Assembly: GCF_014359905.1 (NCBI RefSeq)
Contig: NZ_JACIYP010000001.1
Span: forward strand, 7,758 to 71,757
Source: Hoeflea sp.
GTDB taxonomy: Bacteria > Pseudomonadota > Alphaproteobacteria > Rhizobiales > Rhizobiaceae
DNA length: 64,000 nucleotides
Reading direction: 5' to 3'
A program made the translations under genes and the position numbers. Positions 52,530-60,749 of this stretch are shown in pieces (position 1 is the stretch's first letter; the number at the start of each line of letters is the position of its first letter). The notes under the pieces were generated by a model. That model saw only the letters and a list, made by a program, of their open reading frames with translations. It searched no databases and was not told the DNA's origin.

Positions 52530-52778
52530 CTAGCGCAGCACGTAGGGCAGCAGGCCGAGGAAACGGGCGCGCTTGATCGCCTTGGCGAGTTCGCGCTGCT
52601 TCTTCTGGCTCACCGCGGTGATGCGGGAAGGAACGATCTTGCCGCGCTCGGAAATGTAGCGCTGCAGAAGGCGGACGTCCTTGTAGTCGATCTTCGGCGC
52701 ATTCGCTCCCGAGAACGGGCAGGTCTTGCGACGGCGATGGAACGGACGGCGTGTCGGGATCTGGTTGATGTCGACCAT
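52530..52778 (-). CDS. rpsR: 30S ribosomal protein S18
   Basis: An 82-residue S18 with [37 protein letters not shown] and [20 protein letters not shown]. Length normal. It starts 12 bases after the rpsF stop. S18 binds S6 on the small subunit platform. Confidence 0.97.
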   Translation of the reverse strand: MVDINQIPTRRPFHRRRKTCPFSGANAPKIDYKDVRLLQRYISERGKIVPSRITAVSQKKQRELAKAIKRARFLGLLPYVLR

Positions 52779-52789
52779 TGTCTGTTCTC

Positions 52790-53224
52790 CTATTCGCGGT
52801 CTTCGCGCGGACGGCGCGGGCCACGGTCGCCACGGTCACCGCGATCGGGGCGGTCACCACGGGGGCGGTCGTCACGGTCGCCGCGCGGGCGGTCATCACG
52901 GTCACGCTTCTGAAGCATGGCCGACGGGCCTTCTTCATGGGCGTCGACGGATACGGTCATGAAACGAAGAATGTCTTCGTTGAAGCGCATCTGGCGCTCC
53001 ATTTCCTTGACGGCGTCCGACGGTGCGTCGATGTCCATCAGCGCGTAATGCGCCTTGCGGTTCTTGTTGATACGGTATGTGAGGGACTTGAGGCCCCAAT
53101 GTTCAATACGCCCGACTTTGCCGCCATTCGCTTCGATCACACCCTTATACTGTTCAATAAGGGCTTCGACCTGCTGGCTGGAGACATCCTGCCGGGCAAG
53201 GAGTACATGTTCATAAAGAGCCAT
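52790..53224 (-). CDS. rpsF: 30S ribosomal protein S6
   Basis: A 144-residue S6. ATG 53224 is chosen because the family sequence starts at once ([20 protein letters not shown]), with AAAGG upstream. The core includes [20 protein letters not shown] and [12 protein letters not shown]. The last 35 residues are an Arg/Asp/Gly tail with the tandem unit DDRPRGDR repeated, longer than in many S6 proteins. First gene of the operon. Confidence 0.96.
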   Translation of the reverse strand: MALYEHVLLARQDVSSQQVEALIEQYKGVIEANGGKVGRIEHWGLKSLTYRINKNRKAHYALMDIDAPSDAVKEMERQMRFNEDILRFMTVSVDAHEEGPSAMLQKRDRDDRPRGDRDDRPRGDRPDRGDRGDRGPRRPREDRE

Positions 53225-53446
53225 GATTGACTTGCCTTTCTTGCATTTTACATCACCCGGATCCGGCGCTAAGCCCCAACGACTTGTCCTGACGGCGTTG
53301 AAGGCCGGGCAAGAAAGACGTGGTATCGAGACGGTCGTGAGCGGAGACACGGGAGGCCGGAGCGCTGTTGCCCCTAGAATCCTTCGAAAAGGATCGCACC
53401 CTCCGTTCAGCCACCAGCCAGATGACCGGGTGTTCGAACAGCCGCG

Positions 53447-53474
53447 CTTATACGCGGTTCTGACCGTATTGCAA
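53447..53474 (-). promoter_or_regulatory. probable sigma-70 promoter of the rpsF operon
   Basis: On the minus strand TTGCAA (53474-53469), a 16-base spacer and TATAAG (53452-53447). Transcription would begin near 53440, giving a 5' leader of about 215 nt before rpsF. A long leader would allow S6:S18 autoregulation, but no known leader structure could be confirmed by eye. The 428-base interval 53225-53652 holds this promoter and leader and no other gene. Confidence 0.6.
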
Positions 53475-53652
53475 GCGGCAACAGCGCAAATCGGGGCAAG
53501 GCAGCCGACAGCAGTGCCGGTGGGCCGGCATATTAGAAAGCATGAGAATTGTGAAAATCGACAGTATTGCCTTAAGCGGCCCTTGGCGGGCAGCTGTTAG
53601 GACCGGAGCAACGAAACAGGGCCGGAATGGCCGCCTTTCTCCGGGATATGCA

Positions 53653-54135
53653 ATGTTTTCCAGTCTGCGCGCCATTTTCCTTGCGACCGCGATGGTTGCT
53701 TTCGGTTCACTTCCCGCTGTTTCAAGCGACGTCATCCTCACCATCGACGGAAAGATCGCCGGCGGCGAAGCGGTCGACCTGACCCGTGAGCAACTCGAAG
53801 CGCTGGGCTCGTCGACCATCGTGGCGACGACACCGTGGCACACGAGTCCGATCGCATTCGAAGGCGTCCCGCTGCGGGTTCTTCTGAAGAAGTTCGGCGC
53901 AACCGGCGACGCGCTCGCTGTCGTCGCGCTCAACCGCTACCGCTCCGAGATGCCGGTCGCGGACATCGAGAAGTACGACGTTCTTCTCGCTCTGAAGCAG
54001 GATGGAGCCTACATGCGGGTCAGCGACAAGGGTCCGCTGTTCATTGTCTATCCGTTCGATGCCGACGCCGCGCTGGACAATGAGGTCTATCACGCGCGAT
54101 CGGCCTGGCAGGTCCGGTCAATCACGGTTCAGTAG
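53653..54135 (+). CDS. exported molybdopterin-oxidoreductase-domain-like protein
   Basis: A 160-residue protein. ATG 53653 is preferred because a clear signal peptide follows (MFSSLRAIFLATAMVAFGSL ... AVSS). The mature part, DLTREQLEALGSSTIVATTP, WHTSPIAFEGVPLRVLLKKF and GPLFIVYPFDAD, matches the sulphite-oxidase-type molybdopterin-binding fold in the shortened form seen in alphaproteobacterial exported proteins. The Cys that ligates molybdenum in true enzymes is absent, so it is probably not catalytic. It lies just before a decayed signalling gene and may once have been its sensory partner. Confidence 0.7.
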   Translation: MFSSLRAIFLATAMVAFGSLPAVSSDVILTIDGKIAGGEAVDLTREQLEALGSSTIVATTPWHTSPIAFEGVPLRVLLKKFGATGDALAVVALNRYRSEMPVADIEKYDVLLALKQDGAYMRVSDKGPLFIVYPFDADAALDNEVYHARSAWQVRSITVQ

Positions 54136-54166
54136 CGAGGTCCGGCCCGGATCAGGAGAGCTCCCA

Positions 54167-54918
54167 ATGCGGCGATTGACCAGTCTTTTCAATTTCCTTG
54201 CAGCGGCCATGACGGTTGGGCTTCTGGCCATCATTGTCGTACACGCAAACCTGGCCACGGCCACCCGGGAGGCCATGGAGCGGTCGTCACGCTATGACAG
54301 CGCCTGGGTCGGCGCTGCCTGCTGCATGGAAATCCTTTATCTGCAGAAGGCGCTGGGCAGCTTCATCAACGTGCCAAGCGCGGACAATGCGGCTGAGGTC
54401 GACCTCTTTTCCGACATGATGGCCAACCGCTTCAAGATTTGCGAAACGCCCGGTTTCCAGGCCTTCGCCATGGAGATGGAGACCGACATGCGCGCCTGCG
54501 CCATTGTCGGCTCGATCACCGCGATGGCGAACAGCTGGGCATCAAGGTGACCGCCGAAGGGGCCGAAACCCGAGGTCAGATCGAGGCGTTGCGCGAAGCC
54601 GGCTGCCAGTTGATCCAGGGCTACCATTTTGGCCGCCCCGTTCCCCTGGCCGATGTTTCGCTGGCCATCCTGCGCGGCGTCGCCGCGGCGGCGCGGCTCC
54701 ACATGGACCGCTCGCCCCCGCGCGCCCGGCCGGAAAAAGCGCCGCCTGATGGGCTGACCTCCTGGCGCCGGCGTGCCCGTTGCCGGCCTCACAGATGCCG
54801 TTCGCGGCGAACGCCGTCGCTCTGTATCGCCCAGCATCCCTGGATGATCGTCCGCTGCGCATCGATTGCAGAAAAAGCGCAACCAATCAGGCCCCTGCCG
54901 CGTTCATCTGCCGAATGA
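54167..54918 (+). pseudogene. EAL-domain signalling protein remnant (internal deletion and frameshift)
   Basis: From ATG 54167 (AGGAG at 54153-54157) the frame encodes a membrane segment (LAAAMTVGLLAIIVVHANLA) and part of a periplasmic sensor. It then jumps at about 54490 straight to the end of an EAL domain, CAIVGSITAMANS. A one-base loss near 54536 shifts the frame, stopping the first reading at 54548-54550. The domain end continues in the next frame as LGIKVTAEGAETRGQIEALR and GCQLIQGYHFGRP. The GGDEF region and most of the EAL domain, including its catalytic residues, are gone. Confidence 0.75.
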
Positions 54919-54939
54919 TCAATCAACAGGAGTACGCTT

Positions 54940-55416
54940 ATGACGAAGATCGATCAGCAACATGTCTGGGACATGATCGAAGGCATCCACATCTGCATGT
55001 TCATCACCTGGGATGGCGCGCGCCAGAGCGCCCGGCCGATGGCCGCCATGCCGCGGCATGACGAGCACGCGATCTACTTCTTCACCGACACCCATGCGGA
55101 GAAGGATGGCCAGATCGAGCAATTCCCGATCGTTACCCTGGCGTTCGTCGACCAGTCGAAGAACGATTATGTCTCGCTCACCGGCACGGCCACCCTGTCC
55201 AATGACCGCGCCAAGATCGAGGAGCTGTGGTCGCCGATGATGAAATCGTTCTGGGACGGTCACGAAGACCCATCGATCCGTCTGATCAAGGTGGTCCCCG
55301 AAGACGCACAAGCCTGGGACAGCCCGCACAACATCGTCGCCACCATCAAGATGGCCGCCGCAGCGGTAGGCATCGGCAAGCCCGATCTCGGTGACAGTGG
55401 CAAGGTTACAATGTAG
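54940..55416 (+). CDS. pyridoxamine 5'-phosphate oxidase-like flavoprotein (general stress protein 26 type)
   Basis: A 158-residue split-barrel protein with AGGAG at good distance from ATG 54940. Typical text is CMFITWDGARQSARPMAAMP, AIYFFTDTHAEKDGQIEQFP, LAFVDQSKNDYVSLTGTATL and ELWSPMMKSFWDGHEDPSIR. This is the general stress protein 26 group, which binds FMN or a related cofactor; the substrate is unknown. Confidence 0.88.
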   Translation: MTKIDQQHVWDMIEGIHICMFITWDGARQSARPMAAMPRHDEHAIYFFTDTHAEKDGQIEQFPIVTLAFVDQSKNDYVSLTGTATLSNDRAKIEELWSPMMKSFWDGHEDPSIRLIKVVPEDAQAWDSPHNIVATIKMAAAAVGIGKPDLGDSGKVTM

Positions 55417-55429
55417 CCTACAGTCAAGG

Positions 55430-55453
55430 GCCGCGGCCGGAGTTGGCCGCGGC
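55430..55453. terminator. GC-rich hairpin between two convergent genes
   Basis: GCCGCGGCC (55430-55438) pairs with GGCCGCGGC (55445-55453). It sits in the 45-base gap between convergent genes and may stop both transcripts, although no clear T tract follows. Confidence 0.5.
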
Positions 55454-55461
55454 AGCCTTCT

Positions 55462-56502
55462 TCAGATCGGCAGCGGATGCGCCCGGCGGGCCGTGGCGAT
55501 GTCATCCAGCACCGCATCCGTCAGCGTCAGATCCTTGGAGCCGATGGCGTTCTTCAGCTGGTCCATCGTGGTTGCGCCGATGATTGCCGCGGTCATGAAC
55601 GGTCGCGTCAGGCAGAAGGCGATGGCCATTTGCGAGGGGTCGAGCCCGTGTTTTCGGGCAACGTCGAGATAGGCGGCGGTGGCGGCTTCCGATTCCGCGC
55701 CCCAGCGTCCGCCCAGATTGGGCGTCAGGCTCCTGCGCGAGCCTTCCGGCGTGACATCGCCCTGGTACTTGCCCGACAGGATGCCCGCCGCCAGCGGCGA
55801 GAACGCCAGCAGCCCGACATCCTCGTGATGCGCCACTTCGGCAAGATCGGTATCGAACAAGCGGCAGATCAGATTGTATTCATTCTGGATCGAGGCAACG
55901 CGCGGCAGGCCGTGCGCCTCTGCCAGGCGCACAAACTGCATCGTGCCCCAGGCGCTCTCGTTCGACAGGCCGACCGCGCGGATCTTGCCGGCCTTGACCG
56001 CATCGTTCAGGCCTTCCAGCGTTTCGTGAATGTCGTCGACCGCGCCCGCCTTGTCCTGCTTGCTCGCGTCAAAGGCCCAGTGCTTGCGGAAATGGTAGGA
56101 GCCGCGGTTGGGCCAGTGCAACTGGTAGAGGTCGATATGGTCGATCCCGAGGCGCTTCAGGCTGCCGTCCACAGCGTCCATCACAGACGATCTGGTGTAT
56201 CCCTTTCCGTCGCGCACCCATTTGATGCCGTCGCCCACCATCTTGGTGGCGAGGATCACATCGTTGCGCTTGCCGGAGGCGCGAAACCAACTGCCGATGA
56301 TTTCCTCGGTGCCGCCTTGGGTCTCTGCCCGCGGAGGCGTGGGGTACATTTCCGCCGCATCGAAGAAATTGACGCCCTGGGTCAGGGCGTAATCCATCTG
56401 CTCATGCGCTTCGGCTTCGGTGTTCTGCTCGCCCCAGGTCATGGTGCCCAGGCAGATCTCGCTCACCATCATGCCGGTGCGTCCGAGCGGGTTCATTTTC
56501 AT
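55462..56502 (-). CDS. aldo/keto reductase (Tas-like)
   Basis: A 346-residue NADPH-dependent aldo/keto reductase from ATG 56502, placed correctly after AAGAGG; an in-frame ATG at 56511 is possible. It starts MKMNPLGRTGMMVSEICLGT. The active-site Asp and Tyr are in NFFDAAEMYPTPP, the Lys in DVILATKMVG and the His in IDLYQLHWPNRGSYHF. The C-terminal coenzyme segment has AFCLTRPFMTAAIIGATTMD. Substrate unknown. Confidence 0.9.
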   Translation of the reverse strand: MKMNPLGRTGMMVSEICLGTMTWGEQNTEAEAHEQMDYALTQGVNFFDAAEMYPTPPRAETQGGTEEIIGSWFRASGKRNDVILATKMVGDGIKWVRDGKGYTRSSVMDAVDGSLKRLGIDHIDLYQLHWPNRGSYHFRKHWAFDASKQDKAGAVDDIHETLEGLNDAVKAGKIRAVGLSNESAWGTMQFVRLAEAHGLPRVASIQNEYNLICRLFDTDLAEVAHHEDVGLLAFSPLAAGILSGKYQGDVTPEGSRRSLTPNLGGRWGAESEAATAAYLDVARKHGLDPSQMAIAFCLTRPFMTAAIIGATTMDQLKNAIGSKDLTLTDAVLDDIATARRAHPLPI

Positions 56503-56634
56503 GCGGGCCATCCTCTTGAGTGCAGCTGTCTTTTGTCCGAGGGAAATTCGGCTGCACCATAGTCACCGCGCCGTCCGGTGCAACCCATTCGTGGTCGAAA
56601 CTGACAACTCAGGTCACGAACCCGCACGGCCCTG

Positions 56635-57561
56635 TCAGAACAGCCAGATCACATAGCCGACATAGACGCCAAGCATCACAAGACCGGCGATGCGGCTGAT
56701 CTTGCCGGCAAAAAGGATCAGGGCGACTAGCGCCAGCGAGACGGCGAGCATGAACGGAATGTCGAAGCCCGCCATGGCCGGATCGACCGGCACGGCGGTG
56801 ACGAGGCCGGTGACGCCCAGGATGCCCAGGATGTTGAAGATGTTGGAGCCGACGACATTGCCGAGCGCCACTTCGGCATGGCGGCGGAAGGCGGCGACGA
56901 CGGAGGTCGCAAGTTCGGGCAGGCTGGTGCCGACGGCGACGATCGTGAGCCCGATGACGGCTTCCGAGATACCGAATTCGCGGGCAATCGACGTCGCCGC
57001 ATCAATCAGCAGGCTGGCGCCGATGAACAGGCCGCCAAGGCCGCCGGCGATGAACAGCGCCTCCTTCCAGCCTTCGAGCTTGATCACAAGATCGGCTTCC
57101 TCGGCCGTCAGGCGGCGGCGGTCGGTGTAGGTGACCCAGGCCAGGAAGGCGCACAGCAAGGCAAACATGGCGAGGCCGAGCCAGAGGGTGATGACGCCAT
57201 AGAACCCAAGGCCCAGCATGATCACGGCGGTCGCCAGCATCATGATGAGGTCGCGGTTGAGATTGGGGATCCGCGCGGCGATCGGCGAGATCGCGGCGGC
57301 AACGCCGAGGATGAGCAGGATGTTGGCGATGTTGGAGCCCACCACATTGCCGATGGCGATGGCGGGTGAGCCATCGAGTGCCGCCTGCAGCGACACCAGC
57401 AGTTCCGGCATCGAGGTTCCGAAGCCCACCACGGTGAGTCCGATCAGGAGCGGCGGCATGCCCAGCCGGTTGGCGAGCGATATGGCCCCGCGCACCAGAA
57501 AGTCAGCGCCGAAGGTCAGCAGCGCAAGGCCTGCGGCGAGCATGGCGAGATTGATGAGCAT
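56635..57561 (-). CDS. calcium/sodium antiporter (YrbG/CaCA family)
   Basis: A 308-residue inner-membrane exchanger from ATG 57561. It shows the two inverted alpha repeats of the CaCA superfamily: GFGTSMPELLVSLQAALDGS with IGNVVGSNIANILLILGV, and AVGTSLPELATSVVAAFRR with LGNVVGSNIFNILGILGV. The acidic residues in both PEL motifs bind the cation. About ten helices. It probably exports Ca2+ (or another cation) in exchange for Na+. Confidence 0.92.
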   Translation of the reverse strand: MLINLAMLAAGLALLTFGADFLVRGAISLANRLGMPPLLIGLTVVGFGTSMPELLVSLQAALDGSPAIAIGNVVGSNIANILLILGVAAAISPIAARIPNLNRDLIMMLATAVIMLGLGFYGVITLWLGLAMFALLCAFLAWVTYTDRRRLTAEEADLVIKLEGWKEALFIAGGLGGLFIGASLLIDAATSIAREFGISEAVIGLTIVAVGTSLPELATSVVAAFRRHAEVALGNVVGSNIFNILGILGVTGLVTAVPVDPAMAGFDIPFMLAVSLALVALILFAGKISRIAGLVMLGVYVGYVIWLF

Positions 57562-57758
57562 GGGTGTCTGTCCTTCGACCGTCAGGGTGCATGGGGGGCG
57601 TGAACGGGACTGCTGCCCCACGGGGCGCGGAGGCCTGCCTATAGCAATCAAACGCCGTGCATCCAACCGGACGCACGGCGCGATCTCTTCGGGACCGCGA
57701 TCCCGGCCATCCGAATGATCCGGTCAGGCGGAACTGCGAAGCGGCCGCTGCAGTCCGT

Positions 57759-58055
57759 TCAGTCGGCGTTTTCGGGGTTCAGTTCCGCCGCGATGGCAAG
57801 TTTCGCCGTCATCCATGTCGCCCACAGCGCCATCGGCGCAATCATGGCAATCAGGATGATGTCGCCGATCATCCCCGTGTCGAAATAGCCGTGCACGGCC
57901 CACATCGCGCCGATGGCTGCGAGCCAGATCTCCGAACCGATCAGCACGATGGCGCCGATGGCGGTGAGAAAGGCGGCGAACTTGGTTTTGGTCATGGAAA
58001 CCGGTTGGCCCGCTTCGGGCATGGCCGGGGCGAGGTCTGACGCAGTGTGCGACAT
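57759..58055 (-). CDS. small membrane protein, hypothetical
   Basis: A 98-residue protein with two or three hydrophobic segments (FAAFLTAIGAIVLIGSEIWL, IGDIILIAMIAPMALWATWM), an acidic hydrophilic N-terminus and a short charged tail. Family not recognised. It lies divergent to fabD across a 310-base gap. Confidence 0.6.
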   Translation of the reverse strand: MSHTASDLAPAMPEAGQPVSMTKTKFAAFLTAIGAIVLIGSEIWLAAIGAMWAVHGYFDTGMIGDIILIAMIAPMALWATWMTAKLAIAAELNPENAD

Positions 58056-58301
58056 CTGTGATGATCCGAAAAGGCGCTGCTGGGTCCGAGCGCAACGGCC
58101 AAGATGTGACGGCGCTGCGTGGCAAATTCAAGGGGCGCAAGCCGCGCGACGAAAATAATCTTCGAGCGGTGGATGTTGCCGAGTTTTCAGCCCGGCGGGC
58201 TGGTCGACGCGGCGCGTGCCGGTCCGTTTCACGCCACGTGGTCTGCTGGTGCGGGACCCCGCGGCTGGCCTCTTTCCAGGGTGTGCGGATCGGGCCGAAG
58301 C

Positions 58302-58330
58302 TTGACACCGGCGTCCGGAATGTGAATTGA
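58302..58330 (+). promoter_or_regulatory. possible promoter of fabD
   Basis: TTGACA (58302-58307), a 17-base spacer and AATTGA (58325-58330). The -35 is perfect, the -10 poor. It lies 36 bases before the fabD start. No other gene was found in 58056-58365. Confidence 0.35.
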
Positions 58331-58365
58331 AGCGCCAACGGGACAGAAAAGATCGGAACCGCGAC

Positions 58366-59319
58366 ATGGCAATGGCATTCACATTTCCGGGACAGGGCAG
58401 CCAGGCAACGGGCATGGGCAAGGATCTTGCCGAGGCCTATCCGGAGGCGAGGGCCGTGTTCGATGAAGTGGACGAGGCGCTCGGCGAAAAGCTTTCGACA
58501 GTGATCTTTGAAGGCCCCGACGAGACCCTGACCCTGACCGCCAACGCCCAGCCGGCGCTGATGGCGGTCTCCATGGCGCTGATCCGGGTGCTCGAGGCGC
58601 GCGGGCTGAGAATCGAAAACGCAGCGAGCTATGTCGCCGGTCATTCGCTCGGCGAATATTCCGCGCTGTGCGCCGCCGGCATGTTCTCGATTTCAGACAC
58701 GGCGCGGCTGTTGCGCATTCGCGGCAACGCCATGCAGGCCGCTGTTCCTGCGGGGCAGGGCGCCATGGCGGCGATCATCGGGCTGGAAAACGCCGATGTC
58801 GAAGCCGCCTGCGCCGAGGCGCGGACACTGGGCGCGGTGCAGATCGCCAATGACAATGGCGGTGGCCAGCTGGTGATTTCGGGATTGAAACCCGCCGTCG
58901 AGGCCGCAGCCGCAGCCGCCACGACAAAAGGCGCCAAGCGCGCGCTTATGCTTCCGGTTTCCGCCCCCTTTCACTCGAGCCTGATGCAGCCCGCGGCCGA
59001 CGCCATGCGCGAGGCGCTCGCAGGCGTCGCCAAATCCGCCCCCGTTGTTCCGGTCATTTCCAATGTCCGCGCGGCGCCGGTGTCCGATCCCGAAGAGATT
59101 GCCGAGCTGCTGGTCGAGCAGGTCACCGGCCAGGTCCGCTGGCGCGAGACGGTCGCCTGGTTTGCGGCCAACGGCGTCGATACGCTGGCCGAAATCGGCG
59201 CGGGCAAGGTGCTCAGCGGCCTCGCCCGCCGCATCGACCGCTCGATCACGTCGCTGAATGTTGCAGGTCCTGGAGACATTGACCCGTTTCTGGCCGCAAT
59301 CGACGGGCAAAACGCCTGA
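58366..59319 (+). CDS. fabD: malonyl-CoA:ACP transacylase FabD
   Basis: A 317-residue acyltransferase that loads malonyl onto AcpP. ATG 58366 is chosen because the family starts MAMAFTFPGQGSQATGMGKD. Catalytic Ser94 is in VAGHSLGEYSAL and His203 in PFHSSLMQPA; the oxyanion Gln is in PGQGSQ. Length normal. First gene of the fab cluster. Confidence 0.96.
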   Translation: MAMAFTFPGQGSQATGMGKDLAEAYPEARAVFDEVDEALGEKLSTVIFEGPDETLTLTANAQPALMAVSMALIRVLEARGLRIENAASYVAGHSLGEYSALCAAGMFSISDTARLLRIRGNAMQAAVPAGQGAMAAIIGLENADVEAACAEARTLGAVQIANDNGGGQLVISGLKPAVEAAAAAATTKGAKRALMLPVSAPFHSSLMQPAADAMREALAGVAKSAPVVPVISNVRAAPVSDPEEIAELLVEQVTGQVRWRETVAWFAANGVDTLAEIGAGKVLSGLARRIDRSITSLNVAGPGDIDPFLAAIDGQNA

Positions 59320-59384
59320 GTTGCGAAGCAGATGACTGCCTGGTTCCAGGCACAACGCAAGACAAGACCGCGAAAGGACTTCCC

Positions 59385-60122
59385 ATGTTCGATCTGACCG
59401 GCCGCAAGGCCCTGGTGACCGGCGCCACCGGTGGAATCGGCGAGGCCATTGCACGTCAACTCCACGGCCGCGGCGCAACCGTCGGCATTCACGGCACCCG
59501 CGTCGAGCGGCTCGAGGCGCTGGCATCCGATCTGGGCGAACGCGTCATGCTGTTTCCCGCAGACCTGTCGGACCGGGACGCGGTCTCGAACCTCGGCAAG
59601 AGCGCCGAGGAGCGCATGCAAGGCGTCGATATTCTGGTCAACAATGCCGGCATCACCAAGGACGGGCTGTTTGTGCGGATGAGCGACGAGGCCTGGGACC
59701 AGGTTCTGGAAGTCGATCTGACCGCAGCCTTCCGCCTGACCCGGGAGCTGGCCCATCCGATGATGAAGCGCCGCCATGGCCGCGTCATCAACATCACCTC
59801 AGTCGTCGGCGTCGCGGGCAATCCGGGACAGGCCAATTACTGCGCCGCCAAGGCCGGCATGATCGGTTTTTCCAAGAGCCTTGCCCAGGAAATCGCCACC
59901 CGCAACGTCACCGTCAACTGCGTGGCGCCCGGATTCATCGAAAGCGCGATGACCGACAAGCTCAATGACAAGCAGAAAGAGGCGATCATGGGCGCCATTC
60001 CGATGCGGCGCATGGGATCGGGCGCGGAAATTGCCTCCGCCGTCACCTGGCTCGCCTCGGATGAAGCGTCCTATGTCACCGGCCAGACCATCCATGTGAA
60101 TGGCGGCATGCTGATGGTCTGA
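59385..60122 (+). CDS. fabG: 3-oxoacyl-ACP reductase FabG
   Basis: A 245-residue short-chain reductase using NADPH. The cofactor motif is TGATGGIGEAIA near residue 12. The catalytic triad is Ser139 (INITSVVG), Tyr152 and Lys156 (ANYCAAKAG), followed by the NCVAPGFIESAMTD loop. It reduces the keto group in each elongation cycle. Length normal; AAAGGA lies before the start. Confidence 0.96.
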   Translation: MFDLTGRKALVTGATGGIGEAIARQLHGRGATVGIHGTRVERLEALASDLGERVMLFPADLSDRDAVSNLGKSAEERMQGVDILVNNAGITKDGLFVRMSDEAWDQVLEVDLTAAFRLTRELAHPMMKRRHGRVINITSVVGVAGNPGQANYCAAKAGMIGFSKSLAQEIATRNVTVNCVAPGFIESAMTDKLNDKQKEAIMGAIPMRRMGSGAEIASAVTWLASDEASYVTGQTIHVNGGMLMV

Positions 60123-60304
60123 CAGGGACCCGCCCCGGCACAGGGCGGGCGATCAGGCGACTGCGGCAAACCGGCGGGAATCACGAGCGCCCACGCATTT
60201 TCCGGCTTTGCCCGGTTGCCAAACCATGGTACTTCGCCCCCGCCGAGCGCGCGTTGCCCGGCGGTTCCAATGTCCGAAATGTGCCGAAATCCACAGCTTC
60301 GGCT

Positions 60305-60333
60305 TTGACGGAACCGGACCCGGAGCATAAAAG
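60305..60333 (+). promoter_or_regulatory. probable promoter of acpP
   Basis: TTGACG (60305-60310), a 17-base spacer and TAAAAG (60328-60333), giving a start near 60340 and a leader of about 73 nt. A separate promoter fits the high demand for acyl carrier protein. The rest of the 290-base gap 60123-60412 has no gene. Confidence 0.7.
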
Positions 60334-60412
60334 CGTTTAACAAGCTTGATTACCCATGCTTGCGCAGGTAACGAAGCGCAACATCAATTTGAAACAGGTC
60401 GAGGAATCCGAC

Positions 60413-60649
60413 ATGAGCGACATCGCAGAACGCGTAAAGAAAATTGTCATCGAACATCTGGGCGTTGACGCCGAGAAGGTGAACGAAGGCGCAAGCTTCA
60501 TTGATGATCTGGGTGCGGACTCGCTCGATACGGTCGAACTGGTGATGGCCTTCGAAGAAGAATTCGGCGTGGAAATCCCCGATGATGCCGCCGACACGAT
60601 TCTGACCGTCGGTGACGCCGTCAAGTTCATCTCCAAGGCCCAGGCCTGA
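60413..60649 (+). CDS. acpP: acyl carrier protein AcpP
   Basis: A 78-residue acidic carrier starting [20 protein letters not shown]. Phosphopantetheine attaches at Ser37 in [18 protein letters not shown] lies 8 bases before ATG 60413. It carries growing acyl chains to FabD, FabG and FabF products. Confidence 0.98.
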   Translation: MSDIAERVKKIVIEHLGVDAEKVNEGASFIDDLGADSLDTVELVMAFEEEFGVEIPDDAADTILTVGDAVKFISKAQA

Positions 60650-60691
60650 ATGGACATGACTGAGCGGGCGGCCATTCGGCCCGCTTTCAGG

Positions 60692-60716
60692 ACCGGCGCA
60701 ATATTTGCGCCGGTTT
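60692..60716 (+). terminator. Rho-independent terminator after acpP
   Basis: ACCGGCGCAA (60692-60701) pairs perfectly with TTGCGCCGGT (60705-60714), followed by TTGTTG. A second hairpin, GCGGGC(GGCCATTCG)GCCCGC, precedes it at 60664-60684. Confidence 0.85.
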
Positions 60717-60749
60717 GTTGCTATTCTGGCATGACTGGGGATTGAGACG

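Noticed and set aside
52795-52910. Repeated DNA in the rpsF 3' end as a CRISPR or satellite
   Set aside because: It is the coding repeat of the Arg/Asp/Gly tail of S6.
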